64,000 bases of DNA from Promerops cafer (taxonomy: Eukaryota > Chordata > Aves > Passeriformes > Nectariniidae). Below the pieces are notes generated by a model, which was not told the DNA's origin, did not search any database, and worked only from the letters and a program-made list of their open reading frames with translations. The stretch is from positions 887,476 through 951,475 of the forward strand of contig VZSE01008770.1 of assembly GCA_013398275.1 (NCBI GenBank), given 5' to 3'. Both the position numbers and the translations under genes were made by a program. Positions 49,825 to 63,045 of the stretch are shown piece after piece (within the stretch, counting starts at the first letter, position 1; every line of letters begins with the position of its first letter).

Positions 49825-50012
49825 AAGTACACAGTACTTCAAAAGCTTCTCAGCAGTGCAAAAGCATCTTCACAGTAACCACAGAGCAAGTGAAGGGTGT
49901 GCAGGGGCTCAGTGGGCTGCAGAGGGAAGGCTGAAGGGGAAAGGATGCTAGGAAGTTGAGAACTGGAGTTTCCCCATTCCCTCATTATCCAGAGGTTTTG
50001 CTGCTTTCATGG

Positions 50013-50065
50013 ACCACAGCAGTGGTTGGACTTTTCTAGTCCAACTTCCTCCTCAAGGATCCAGT
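50013..50065 (-). mobile_element. Possible CR1-like scrap (antisense)
   Basis: CAGTGGTTGGACTTTTCTAG followed by TCCAACTTCCTCCTCAAGGA resembles the reverse complement of the CR1 3' region (ggttgga, then tctagtccaacccc, then ctgctcaag). The match is short and diverged and could be coincidence. Confidence 0.35.
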
Positions 50066-51883
50066 GCAGCCTCTACCTCCTCCTCACCTTCCAAATTACC
50101 CTGGCCTGGTTATGGAAAAATGTGGTTATAAATCTGGGAAAAGGGATCACCTAATAAAGTTCTGTCACTTTGAATGATGCTGACTTAAAAGTATCCAGCA
50201 AGATGATCTTTATCATGTTCCTGAATGAAAAAAGTTTCTAGATTTTAGCATCAAATAACACAGAATGCATTTTGACTTTTAGCTGGCATCACAAAGTTAC
50301 AAAGGCATATCTGGAGCAATGGTTTTAATTTTTTTCCAGAAAGTTTTTATTTGAAGTATCACATTTGTCCTATTTCTAACAGGAGCAGTGTCCAAAATGC
50401 CCAATTTTTTATCTCATTTCACCTCAAGCACTCTTCAGAGACATTGGAGAAAAGGATACAAGGATGACAAATCAAAAGAACTTAGGTCCTCCCTTAGGTC
50501 CTGCCAAAATACTAGTGAATATCCACTGATTCAAGCCCAGAAACGCATAATTTTAAGATGCTCAAAAGTGATTAAGTTCCACTGTTCCACCTTCAAACAG
50601 CTTCAACCAGTTTTCATTGTATTTCTCATGTTATCAGCATTTGCCATCAATGAATATCATCCACTTTGAACGTTTTAATTGAGCTTTGACACACATTTGA
50701 GGAGAGTAAGCTTCATTATTCTCACTGAGCAAGCAGGAAAACTGAAGTACAACCACCAATTTGGCCATTTCCTGCACAGTCCTGGAGTCCTGGGGCTGTG
50801 CCACGCAGTGCTGACAGCCAGGAAAGGCAGCTGAATTCTCTACCTGTTGGCACTGGGAAATGTCTATCATTCTCAGAGACAGCATAAAAATCCTCTTCCC
50901 ACTTCTATCATTCCAGAAGTTTTTCTAACTCTTCCAAACCAGGTGACAGAACTGCAAATAGGTATGAAACTCCTGAAGGGGAAAAGAAAAAGCAAACCCC
51001 AGCAGTAGCATATTAAATTTTGTGGTTAAAGAAATTTGAATTTAGGCAAGCGTGACTGAACCACCATGCACATGTCACGTTATCACCCAGCTCCTTCCAC
51101 AAAGTCTGCTTTTACAGTGATTTTTTCTATCACTGAGCAGCAGTTTTACAGTGTGCTTGACTTCATGGCACTGCAAACAAATTGAGTTTCTGCACCTTAA
51201 CAGTGAAGTGGTGTTGATCCAGTGATGTATTACTGAAAATGTGCAGACTGCTGAGGGAATCAACAGGGAACCTGTGCTTTTTAAATTAGGTTTTTTTCAG
51301 CTTGTAAGGATTGACAGTATTGACACCTTATAACTGAGGGTAGGCTTGGTGTATTTTACTAACAAAATGAATGTTACTTTCAGAATCAATGCTGTGGTGG
51401 CAGGTTGAGCCTGAGGCATCCAGTCACCTTCTCCTGTGCCCTACATTCATTCCCTCCCTTAATTAACTACAGAGATTTGGTAACACTACAGATTTGGGGA
51501 TTTGCTTTAGGTATTTCCATCACTGATATGTATTTGCAAAACGGCCCCTTAGGAAATAAACAGAAAGGAATTGTTAAATAAAATACAAAACCAAATACAT
51601 TAAAATAGTCTGAACCTTTTGTAAGTAAGGAAGCACCCAAGTTTCAAGTCAGTCACTTCATAACTCTGAACAATTACTGCCTTTCACGAATTTTCATTGT
51701 CAGAGCACCCCGAGATGTGGTTTGATTCACATAAACTTAAAGCTGTTCAATGTCCAAATTCATTAGAAAGGTTTGGAATACCACCAGCTGCTCAAGGAAC
51801 ACAATCAACAAGAGATCTGCCCCATCCATCCCATTGGGAAAGCAGCAAACCCTTGTGCCTTAGAAAAGCACTTGTTGAGGCAT

Positions 51884-51915
51884 CAAAAAAACAAAAAACA
51901 AAAAACAAAAAAACA
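51884..51915 (+). repeat. CAAAAAA-type low-complexity array
   Basis: C followed by runs of six or seven A, repeated four times, giving a near 7-bp period. Confidence 0.85.
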
Positions 51916-52799
51916 CTTCAGAGCATGTTCCAGTTGTTACGAAAATAATTTAATTTTAGCTCTTCCTTGACTTTTTTTCCCTCTCCTCTCCATCTTCCAC
52001 AGTAGTCCATGGACTAGAACAGAGTGAGGGCAATGTGTTGCATGAAATTGTTTGGGGTTTTTGGGCACAGATGATTTATCTTGCTGTCATTCATAGACAA
52101 ATGAATCATCACATTAAGAAGGTCATGCCATAACTTGTTCCCAGGATGGGAACAGGTATAGGTGGGGTGGTTTCCTGCTTTCCTCAGAAACCCAAAGCAT
52201 GGGGACTCCACAAGGCTTATATGGGCTCCATCTTACTCCCTAGCTCCCTAGCAGGGTCTGCCAGACACTCAGAAGATAAATCTTCCAAAATCCAGTATAT
52301 TTTGTTTGGATTTGAACACTGTACGTCTTACAAAATTTATAAACACACAGTTTGTAGGAATCAAAAGATCTAATGTATTTTGGGACCTCAAATGTAATCA
52401 AAAAGTTCTGAAATGCCTCTCCTTTCTCTGTCACTGGAAGCAAATTAAAGAGTTTTGTCCAGCCTTCTGCTGCAAGACATGCTGTGCTGAAAAAAGGGAT
52501 GGGAGTGTGGAATAATCAAGAGAAATGGATCTTAATTTAAATGTAAACAATGGAAGGACATATATTATACATACACCTACTTAGAGTAAGAACGAAAACC
52601 CATTTGTAAAACCCAAATCCAGCTTGTCAAAATCGAGATGGAGCAGCTCTTTCAAATCACTCTGTCTCCCAGACAGAATGACAGGGTGGCAGGAGGAAAC
52701 GATTCCTGTAGTCTGACTACAGAAATAATGAATAATCTGCTCCAAGTCGGGTTTTTTGCATTATTTATACTCAATACACTGTCTTTGTAAGGATGATTA

Positions 52800-53480
52800 G
52801 TGCACCATCTGCCTGGACCACAAACAGACATAAAGGAGACAACCTCCTGATTAAAATCTCATTTCTTTTAAACAGAGAATATGAACCCACTATTCTTTCT
52901 GAACATGCAGACCTCCAGTCTCCTAATTAATCTACATCAGTCATTAGATATAGATAGCCTGGCTAGACCTCAAGTTATTTAAATGCATCACTGAGCTAAA
53001 ATATAATAGAGCCAAGCCACAAATATGAAGTTCCTTATCCTCTGCAACACTGTGCTCGAGATTCTGTGTCTCATTAGGGCAGAGCATCAGAATTAATCAG
53101 GAGCTCTGAAGCGAGTTTCTAATTTTTATCATCACAAGCCTCTGACTAATCCTGGGATTCATCTGATAAATGGGAGTGTCTGCCTCAGAGCTGGCCACCC
53201 CAGCTTCCTCTGCAGCGACCTCTTCAACAGAGACTCAACAGCATCTCAGGGGCAATTTGTACAACATCAGCATTAAAAAGGGACACAAATGAGTTGCTGC
53301 CTGAACAGGACTACCTGTCTCAAGAGAATACAAAGGAACTAGGAGTGATCCCTCTAAAAATAAATATACACGCTTTTGAGCCTAAATTAGATTAATTTCA
53401 GAATCTTGGCACACAATACCATTGCAAAGGGCTGAGGTTACAGGCAATTTGTAATTTCTATTAAATCTATAATGAACAGT
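52800..53480. promoter_or_regulatory. Candidate regulatory patch rich in TAAT homeodomain words
   Basis: Homeodomain-type cores recur through this segment: CCTAATTAATC, TCATTAG (twice), GAATTAATCAGG, TCTAATTTTT, GATTAATTTC. A pair, CTAATCC (53146-53152) and GGATTC (53155-53160), looks like facing bicoid-type (OTX/PITX) sites. Composition is even, with few homopolymers until the end. Motif words this short occur often by chance, so the regulatory reading is inference; no transcription start or exon is visible. Confidence 0.3.
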
Positions 53481-53695
53481 ACAAAAAAATATTGAAGTTC
53501 ATAAAATTTATTTTAATTCACAGTTTTCAGTTATAATTAATAATCATATCCTTGTCCTTACCCATTCATTACTTCTGTCTTCATTTCGTATCTTCATTCT
53601 GCTCTGCTCCAGCATTTACAAGCACTTGAGTTAAAATAATGCCAAAAGTGTCTACCCAGCCCAGGATCAGAGTATTTTATGCAACAGCCATTAAA

Positions 53696-53736
53696 ACACA
53701 CACACACATTCTCACACATATACGCACACTCTCATC
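53696..53736 (+). repeat. CA-rich microsatellite, interrupted
   Basis: (AC)6 at 53696-53708 followed by interrupted CACACATATACGCACACT words. Alternating purine-pyrimidine sequence. Confidence 0.85.
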
Positions 53737-55968
53737 ACTATCTTTATTTTTGCAGCACAAATTAAGGGCAATTTTTTTGTCCAAAAATTCAGGTGAGAAC
53801 CACTTTGAGATTTTCTGTCCTGAAAAAACCACACATCTGTCATTACTGTGTTCATAAACTAGCAAAAATACAAAACCACTTTATAGATCTATATAACAAA
53901 TGCAAACAGTCTTTATGGGAAATGTAGAAATAATATATTTCCTTAGATGTCTCCAAAGCATTTGACAAACATTTATTACATTTCAGATTCTCCCTGTGGG
54001 TGAGCTTTATTTGCAGAGTACTTCACAAACTGATCATCCAAGGCATAAACTAAGGCAAATCTCTCCATTTTGAATTGAGAGAGTTTAAGAATCCATGAGA
54101 TTTGTCTACTATTGAAAACCTCCTTCAGCTGTCATTAAGAGAAAGCCTAATAAATTTATAGACTTAGAGACTAACTTATGTTGGAATAACCTCTGGTTCA
54201 TCCACAGGATGGGTACATTTCTTCCTAAGCCTTTCCTCCTCTCATGGGTTTTATAGAAACTATTCTGTGTTTTTGTTACACACTTCCTTGCTGCTCACAC
54301 ATTAAGTTCTCATTAAAAGAATTTTAAGTGTTAATATTTTCCAGGCAAAATACACAGTTGACATAATTGCAAATTGTAACAGTTTTTAATGCTGGCACTC
54401 GAGAATTTCTGAAGCCATCAGGGTGAATTACACAACAATATAACATTTATAAAACAATAACATAAAAACCTTCCTTTCTTTCCTCTCTCTCAAGTATTAG
54501 AACATCCAGCTCTGGTTAACATGCACACTGGCACTCAGAGACCAAGGTGATGCTGGAGGAAATGGAAGCATGAATAAAGAAAGAGAAATTGCCTGTTTCA
54601 CGGAGGAAGAATGAAATTCTATACTTGCTTTCATTTTTAGCTCAAAACAAAACCATGCTGATAAAAGAACTTTGAATTTACAGCAGAACAGAACACAAAA
54701 TGGCTTGAGGTGCTGTGTTGATTCTTTTTTTCTCCCCAGAGGAGCAATGTGAGCACAGGGTATCACAGTGGCTGCTTAGAACATTATTAACAACAGGAAA
54801 CCTGCCCATGGAATTGTGGATCACTTGGAATAATGATTGAAAAAGAAATAATGGCTACATCAACTGAACAATTCAGCACACTCTGGTAGGCAAATGCAGG
54901 CACATTTGGCTATGATTTGTGGCCTAATGTGGACAGAAATCAGTATCATCATTCAGAATATGTTTTATTTAAATGCTGACTTGCTGTGAAACCTTTGGCA
55001 TGTCAGTTAATATCCATGTCTGTTGTCTTTCTGTCCTTCACTAGCTAAGAATGTAAAGAAGAAATGCTTCCTGTAGAGGAAGGATCTAAAGCAACTAAAT
55101 GGACCCTTATCTTAACTCAAATCTACATGCTCTATTAAAATAAAAATCAGCAATATAGTTCTCATTATTATCATTGGACAGTTATCTTCAGACCTAAACA
55201 GAGAAGCTTTAATAGGACTAGTCTAAAAGAAATACAATTTCTATTGCATTTTTATTTTCCATTTCTCCTTTATTTTATAATAAAATTGGAAACTGTACTC
55301 AGTGTCAAGCTCCCAAGTCTCATGTCTCAAAACAGTTTTTTCTTATTTATAAATTTCCTTTTATATAAGAGAAATACCGTAAAATAACTCTCCTCCATCC
55401 TTAAGAAAATTATTGTAGAATTTGCCTCTGTGAAGAACATTTTGCAATAAAAGTTTCATAGTTGAAAGAAGTTTCCATCCTTTATGCATCCTTAGCTACA
55501 TTTTTGGCCAGACCTACATTTTCCACCACTGGCTATTTGCCTGCATCTGCAAAGCAACTTTTTCTCACTCCACTTTAAAAAATACTGTAGTATCTGATAA
55601 TGCAGTCTATATAGTCCTCTCAGGAAAGGAAAAAGATTTTTGCAAATCAAAAAGCTGCAGTATAAATTCCATCACATCATACTGCATACATAAATAAGAT
55701 GAAGAAACCTAATCCTGAGTCAAGAAAACTTCTATTACACTATCTACACTTTTTTTGGATGCACACAAAAAGTACCAGAGCTGTAACTAGTTTTTCTTGC
55801 TCACAAAGCCACAGGTGTTAGGCTCCTTTCTAGAAACAAGGGTATTTAAGGCATTTATTCTTTCTGTTTCTGAATTTGGATAATGTGGAAAGACAACTAC
55901 TGCTTAGAAAGGAAAATTTTTCCAAATGTCAGCAATATATTTCTGACATATTTATGGTTTTTATCAGA

Positions 55969-56015
55969 GAGATCCTTAAGATCCCTTCTAACCCAGTCCA
56001 TTCTATGATTCTACT
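55969..56015 (+). mobile_element. CR1 LINE 3' tail
   Basis: The segment runs AGATCCTTAAGATCCCTTCT, AACCCAGTCC and ATTCTATGATTCTAC. From memory this is very close to the 3' end of avian/reptilian CR1 elements (gatctttaaggtcccttccaacccaaaccattctatgattctat), including the terminal ATTCTATG-type octamer repeat that CR1 has in place of a poly-A tail. Only the last 45-60 bp is recognisable; upstream sequence is not clearly CR1, consistent with extreme 5' truncation or decay. This is the strongest lineage clue in the window. Confidence 0.75.
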
Positions 56016-57665
56016 AAATCAGTAAAATTTGAGCTTTAGTTTTACCTACAATAATGACAATTCAAGTGAAGCAAATAAAAGCAGTCAATACACAAACCAC
56101 ACAACCATTATTTGCCTCTGAAACAGCACCAAAGAACTTAAATTTTAAAGAATTACACATGCACGCAGCAATCACTTCACTTTACAATCTGTTAAAACTG
56201 GAAATAAACATCAAGATCTCTAAGTCCTTAACTACTATTTCAATTGTAAACCTGAGTTCTCTTACAAAACAAGAGTGGGGCAGAACAGAAAGAAGTGTTT
56301 ATTTGTACTACATGAGCTATTAAACCCCAAGTATTAGATGTATTTCAAGGATTCCAATATACCAGTGAGAACAGTGTCCATAGCTGGGGGCTTCGAAGTT
56401 TTATGAATATTTCTGAAGCACTTTATGTCCTTTTATGAATTACTACTCAAGTCAAATAAAATACAATCTTGTTAATAAACAGTCTCTCCTGGAGACAGAT
56501 GCATCAGCTCCCAGGAGAAAGAACAGCAGTCACTAAATAGTAATAATCAATGAAAAGATAAATTCAAGCACACGTTCCCTGTTTGGGCAGCATTAAGCAT
56601 AAAATTTTGTTCCACTTCTCTATTTCCAGTCCCACCTGGAAATTGATTCTCTGCTCACATTAGGACAGTGCAATGTAACATTTGAGGTGCTGGACAGCTT
56701 GTCCCTATTATTGTTCCATTTTAGCAGACAAGATTTATTTTCCACAGAGGATAAACCATCCCTCCACTGCATCTTCTGAAAAAACAACTCTGATCTGACC
56801 TACCAGGACATTTCTCACATGCCAGTGTTCCATGGAAAAGAACCTTCAGCAAATTTGGGGCACAATCCTCTTTCCATTCCATGTACAGACACACTAGCAC
56901 TGTGACACACCAATTTTGATAGGGACACATGATTATAACAGAACAAACAAGTTTTAACACTTTCATTATTCCTATATTTCTCTTAGAAAGTAAAATTTTC
57001 AAACACAGCATTAGCAGAAGTATGCAGAAAATAGTATTTTTAGCTAAAAATTCATCCCCCCTTGTGAATAATAAGCTATTGTTCAGTGCAGCACAGGTGA
57101 TGCTTCAACCAGGTTACGGACACATAAATCTTGAAAGAAAATTAAAAAGCCTCTACACACTTCAGTTACTTTGAGAAGCCAAAGGGAGAAGAGAGAACAC
57201 CAGCAAGCTGAAACAATTCCCCCTGACCTCTCTTAACAAGAGAAATTTGTTCTTCAACTGGTTTAATCAAAATGTCCTATCATTTCCCTGAAGAATTCTC
57301 TCTTGCTGCTTCAGCAGAATTTCCATTCTCCTTTTGCCCTTCAACATGATGCTGTCTCACAGGAGACCACGGCCACTTCTGCACTTTATCACCATCAGAA
57401 TCCCCAGGTTTGTTTTCCAGACCTTTGAAGGTTTTCCTCTCTGTTAAATTAGAAAATGATGCAGCACTATAATCCTCAAGTATATTTGAAGCTCACAGAA
57501 AACACAGACCCCAGGTAAGTGGCTCCTTCTCCAGAGGAGTAAGGACCTACTGAATTAAATAAAACTTACCAGGTAAGTAAGAATTTGCAGGATATGAGAA
57601 ACTTCTGGAGTTTTAACACATAGATACATACTGAAAAAACAGAGATAAAACTCAACCTATTACAT

Positions 57666-57679
57666 AAAAAAAAAAAAAA
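57666..57679 (+). repeat. A14 homopolymer
   Basis: Uninterrupted A14 run preceded by CTATTACAT. No polyadenylation hexamer at the usual distance. Confidence 0.85.
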
Positions 57680-58755
57680 TTGCTAACAGCAGAACCATCA
57701 AGACGACATACAAAGACAGCAAATATTTTTCATCTGAGTGAAACTATTACAGTAAAGGGCAATATGAAAAGTTTTCATTATCTGTGAACAGGTGCTCTCA
57801 TATTTTTATTCAACATTTCTATATATTGATGAATATCTGTCATAAGGACCAAATTTGCAACTCATTTTCTCAATTTGCTATGTGAAATCTTGTATAAACT
57901 TGCAACACATCCAATGCTTTGCCCATTTCATCAAAGGAACACCCATAGAATTCAAATTTATCTCATGTAATGTGGGGCACATAAAAAAGTCCTAAAGCGA
58001 TTAAACACCCATTTTAAATGACTTGTATTTTTATTATTTTTGGAGACTGTATTTTATGTAAATATCTCACTGCCAATTTACAAATCCATTACAACAGCAG
58101 AGAGCCTCTAAAAGCAGGCAGCATGGAAATTCAGAAACACAGAAATCAGATTAAAGATATCACAACTTTTAAAACTCATTTTCTGGGCCATGAAGGTTTT
58201 AGCATATAAACAAATGCATATTTTCAAGGGAATAGGTATCAAAAATAACTTTCAAACTGTACAACAGCTTTAAAACCACATTTTGCCTTTCTTCTAATGC
58301 TGTTCTAGGTGTGATCAGCTTCCAAAGCAAGGCCAGGAATTAGACAAGGCATTAACTCCTTCACAGTGGCTGGGAATCAGGTGGGAGAGTGAAGGATGCA
58401 GATACAAGGAATAGTGATGCTCTCAGGGAATCTGTGTTCCAGTTGGAAATCCAGAGCCTGGAGGGCTTCTGGCAGGCATAAATCTTGCCACAAATCAGGC
58501 AGAAAATAGCCAGCAAACTTACCTGGCTGAAAGATTGACATTTAAAAAAAATAAAGACTTTGGACATAATGATATGGTTGTATATATTTCATTGTAAAAA
58601 CTCAAACTATATCAAGAGAAAAAAGTAACAAGGCTTAACATCATGTATTAAAGAGACTTCAATCTCACTTCCATTGATCTTTCTGAACTTTTACTAATTC
58701 CCTGAGAATAACAATAAAAAACAAACAAACAGAAGTTGTAATAGCTATACTTCAC

Positions 58756-58769
58756 TTTTTTTTTTTTTT
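58756..58769 (+). repeat. T14 homopolymer
   Basis: Uninterrupted T14 run followed by CCCCAG, giving a polypyrimidine-AG appearance like a 3' splice site. No credible exon follows. Confidence 0.85.
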
Positions 58770-60502
58770 CCCCAGATGGGGAATTACTGGAATTGGTAAA
58801 TCTTTCTGGATGGGTTCACTTCAAACCAGACTTTTCATATTCCCATCAAGAACAGAGAAATACCTTTAAATTCTGCTCCTGAAGAACCATACTGGGGACA
58901 GGAGAGAGCAAAGAGATCTGCTCCAGTTGAAGAATGATAGTCCCACTCAAAGAAAGTTCAATCTCTTTTCCTCACTGCCAATCTTTTGAAAGGATTTCTT
59001 CCCCCTCTTCTAAGTCAAATTTTCCCTTCAAGTCCTTCCAGTTACAAATCAAACCCAGTGGCTTTTTAAATGAAACCTACTGAACACCTATCACAGAGAT
59101 AGGGCTCATGAAAAGAAATGACAAGGATTTTCCTGCTACTGCATTTTGGCCTAAAATTGCAGGGGAGAATATTACAATAAATGTAACTGTTTTATTAGCA
59201 TCTCTGAGAATGCCTATTTTTCATATTTCCAATGTTCTAAAACACAGAAGGCACTTGAGGCTGCAGATGTTCCTCTCTAAAATGCAGAGAGTCCATAAAA
59301 TCTGCCTGTAAATAACAAGGAAGGAATGGACCATTAGGGAATGTTTCAGAGTGGAAGAACTGAGCCCCCAGACTGGCAGGGCTCCCCCTTTCTCTCCCAG
59401 CACCCTTTTTTCCCACTGCCATCCAGCTCCATCCTCACAGGGATCAGGAACCAGGAGCAGGCTTGTGCCAGAAGGGGTTTTTTTAAGTGTAGTTAGTCTG
59501 GCCTGAAATTGTAACTGCTTGAATTTCTTTAAACACAAAGTACAGTGGAAAAACTCCAGTGTAATACATTTTCATATGGGTATCTGACAGCTCTGCATTA
59601 AAAAATATTGCAACATTTAGATGTTCTTTGCAGCTATTTAATTAAAGGTAATGGTAAATGTACCAATATCTTTTTATATTGCAATATTAATATTTAGTGC
59701 CCTAGCTCTAGGATCTTACATTAATTCATTGTATAAGAGTAAGAAGACTAAAAATTGTAGCAAGATATTAGACCAGGATACCTTGTTTTCCCTCCTCCTT
59801 GTGCATTCTACAAGATTACTGGGACTCTGTAACAGTAAAAACTGTTCATTTAAACATCTGGAAGGTTGGAGGAAATTATTACACAACTCAATGTGGATTT
59901 TACAATTCATTTTGGATTCTTCAAAGGAGTTGTAAATATATGTATATTAGAATTTTCTCAGAACTTGCTTTCCTTATTCTTTTAGTTCTTCAGTTCAGAA
60001 AACTCTGAAAAATGCTATTCTGAAGCTGATCAAGTGAAAACAGTGAAAAAGAAACATTCAGGAGGGTCACAATTATAACACTAAGGCAGAGTAAACCACA
60101 GAAGATTCTTACATTTTCCACTGTCCACCTGAAAATTAAACATTAACAAGCCACTACTTGACATTAGAAGCTGTACAACTGGATAATTAGCCACAAACAC
60201 AGAAGAGCAGAAAAACTTTAAATTTTAAACAAAGTGAAGAAATGTGGAGAAAGACAGTCACTGTAGAGTGGCCAGCCAACAGTTTGAATACATTTCTCAG
60301 AGATTGTAGAGTAAAAAATGATATTAAATATCACAAGAGTATTCAAGGAATAATTTGCTGTACCCCTGAATTGAACACTAGAGACATTCCTTCTGCTGGT
60401 AGAAAGCAATTTTCCTTACTGCCAAAATGTATTTTCCTGTAAATGATTGTTGTAAAAGTTCAGAGTACTTTCAAGCTGACTGTACCTATCTAAATTGTCA
60501 TG

Positions 60503-60503
<1 letters not shown>

Positions 60504-60536
<33 letters not shown>

Positions 60537-60561
60537 GAAGGAAGGAAGGAAGGAAGGAAGG
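60504..60561 (+). repeat. Compound (GAAA)8-(GGAA)6 microsatellite
   Basis: Eight perfect GAAA units (60504-60535) pass directly into six perfect GGAA units (60536-60559). The whole tract is a 58-bp pure purine run, a form that can adopt triplex structure, and GGAA arrays are known to bind ETS-family factors. Neither property is shown here. Length variation is expected. Confidence 0.97.
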
Positions 60562-61028
60562 CCTTGAGAAGGACTGCAACCAGTAAACTTCTAATGGTAA
60601 AAATTCTGAAGGCAGCTGTTGATCAGAGGAAAAGAAAATAAGGAATCATATTATCTGATGGAAATAGGTTGTTCTTCCTTTAATTAACACCTAGAGTAGC
60701 TTTCACTATTTCTGCAGATAAGTATAACAGTTCTTCAGCTTCTCTTGGCTTCAATTGTTCATTTCTATCACAGAAGTCTATAACAGGCTGGAATTTTCAG
60801 GAAAATTATTACTTTCAAGGGTTGCTGTTCCAGCTTTCTACACAACGTGCATTTTTGAAGCAATAATTTAGTTAATCTACCACTAGCAATAACAATGCCT
60901 GATCACACTCACAAACCTTCCATGTGATGACATTTATCCTGTAATTAACAGTGGACACCAGACAGGAGCCTCAAGCATTTGCAGAAGCAAAACCATGTTC
61001 AAATAAATGGGCCAGATGATATGCTACT

Positions 61029-61062
61029 AAAAAAAACCAAAACAAAACAAAACAAAAAAACC
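61029..61062 (+). repeat. CAAAA-type low-complexity tract
   Basis: A8 followed by CCAAAA, CAAAA and CAAAA units and an A7 run. Confidence 0.8.
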
Positions 61063-61793
61063 AGCAAAGATTACTCCAAAGACAAAAATATTCAAGGGTT
61101 TGTATTCAAGGGAGTATTTCTGAGTCACAGCCACACCCATGATCCCCTCACTCTTATCCCATTCATAGTTTTGGTACTGCTGCACCTTGGTGAGATTATG
61201 CAATGGTTTATTTCTTCATCCAGCATATTCTTTTTAATGCTTCATCATCAGTTTTACTTTCACAAGGACAAAAATGAATTCATTTTCTCTTGTAAACTAA
61301 AAAATTTCTGTTTCTTTCCCAGTCACTAAAAATCCTTTTTTTTTCTTAAAATCACTTGGATTGATAGCAGTGCTGCCACTTTTGACTTTTCCCTTCATCT
61401 TTGCCCCCCTCATGCTCAAATCCTGGTGATGACTTTTTGCACTCTCTCAGAGGGTGCATTTCCATTGCAAATATGAATGTCACTTGTAGTTGCAACAAAA
61501 CCCCTCCAACTTTAAATTAGCCAGGACCGATAGCTGACCTCCAATGTCCTTAACATCTTCTTTGTGCAAAGAAAAATTACACAGAACCTGTGTAACCTGT
61601 GCCACCTCCTATAACTGCTACAATAGGTACCACACCAGGACACTACACATTCCAAATTTTTGATATCACTGGTCATATCATGTTGTCTCTGGAAGGAATA
61701 TAAGGGAAGAAAAAATGCAAAGATGTGGTGAATTTCCATACTTGTTCTTTGCTAACTATTTGCACGATCCAGATAAAAATGCAGAATTTGCCC

Positions 61794-61810
61794 TTTTTTT
61801 TTTTTTTTTT
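61794..61810 (+). repeat. T17 homopolymer
   Basis: Uninterrupted T17 run. No TTTATT follows within 40 bases, so a minus-strand retroposed tail is not supported. Confidence 0.9.
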
Positions 61811-62770
61811 CTGGAAACGTGAAAAGGGAATGAGGGAATTACATTGGTACTGTATTCAACCTTGCCAAAATTAGGTAAATGTTATCTAATGCAGTAGGAA
61901 AATCTTTTTCTTCCATGTAAGGTGCTGGGTTACTTTCCACTTCAGGAAACATCAGACTGCTTGAGAGGTGGGGGAGGCAAATTCCCAGAACTCAAGCTTG
62001 TCTTCATCATTTTCCTTCTACTCTCTGGCAGTGTTAATTACCGAGTAACCCCATCTCAGATCTGTGACATTAATGACAAAGATCTCACCAGCTCAACAGA
62101 CCATGTGCCAAACAGGCATGGAAATGGGCTCCTACTCTCTGTATCATCCTCCATGCATCTTTCCTGTGCCTGATGTCCCTGGGTGTATTTAAAAACAAGA
62201 GCCCTTGTTTTTCAGTAAATGAGATTGTGTACATAAACATGTGTTGCACAAAAACTACTGACTCTAATACTTCAGGTTTTCTCCTTTTGTCTTATAAATA
62301 ATTGCAAAAAGAGGGAAATAAATTCTCTTTCCTTCTTCTAAAAGCTTTTTTTGCCTGTGTACAACAGATGTTGTTTCCACAAATTAGTTTCTAATTTCTT
62401 TCATAACTCAGTCAGAACAACCCTTCAATTCCTAGTCAGGGAATAGATTTAGTGCTGCACATAATTCTTGTAATTATGCAAGAAAACTGCACTTTGCTAG
62501 GTGAAAACCTTGGCTATCAATCACTGGGTTTAGTGTATGGGCAACTTAATCTTCTGTTACACCAGCTGCGCAACACGCTGAGGATTCCTCACATTTCCAC
62601 AGTGGGAAGGATAAATGATTCCTGGGATAGGGAATGGATAAGGAGACAGCAAGGGGGCCAGCTCCAGTGTTGGAGTCATTAAGAATGCCACTCACACCTC
62701 CTCCCCCACAGCAATCTGCAAACCCAGCAGTATTTAAATGTTTTCCAGTCATCAAAATGCAGTTAGCCAC

Positions 62771-62813
62771 AATAAAGGAAATAAAGTTCCTCCCATTAAA
62801 AAAAAAAAAAAAA
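62771..62813 (+). other. Two AATAAA signals followed by a 16-A tract (retroposed 3' end-like)
   Basis: AATAAA occurs at 62771-62776 and 62780-62785. An uninterrupted A16 tract starts at 62798, which is 12 nt after the second signal. This arrangement resembles the 3' end of a processed mRNA copy on the plus strand. The upstream 200 bp contain no coding sequence I recognise and no target-site duplication was found. Chance is a real alternative in AT-rich DNA. Confidence 0.3.
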
Positions 62814-63045
62814 TTTAAGATCTAATAGAAAACTGAATAAAACTGCTTGCCTGGCTCAGGAAAGCAGCATGGACACCTGGTGGATCCTAAACTTTGAAGT
62901 TCAGCACAAAAACTGCAAATGTCACAATAAAAATTGGCAGAGAGTTACACTGTGCAAGAGACTGTTCATGCAGTTGTAGCACTAGGAACAAAATTATTTT
63001 GAATAGCTTGCTGCCTTTTTTTTTTAAGAATATTATTTACTTGTT

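Larger units (their letters stand above)
48301..52790. other. Noncoding stretch, no gene recognised
   Basis: Frames reach at most about 105 codons and none is recognised. Contents are a 14-bp tandem pair at 49797-49824, a possible CR1-like scrap at 50,013-50,065 and a CAAAAAA array at 51884-51915. Confidence 0.6.
53481..60500. other. AT-rich noncoding stretch, no gene recognised
   Basis: No frame exceeds about 105 codons. Contents are a CA-rich tract at 53696-53736, the CR1 tail at 55969-56015, an A14 run at 57666-57679 and a T14 run at 58756-58769. The minus-strand 105-codon frame at 59221-59538 has no recognisable domain. Confidence 0.65.

Noticed and set aside
58740..58800. Polypyrimidine tract followed by CAG as a possible 3' splice site
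   Set aside because: T-runs followed by AG are common here, and no following exon or matching 5' splice site could be supported.
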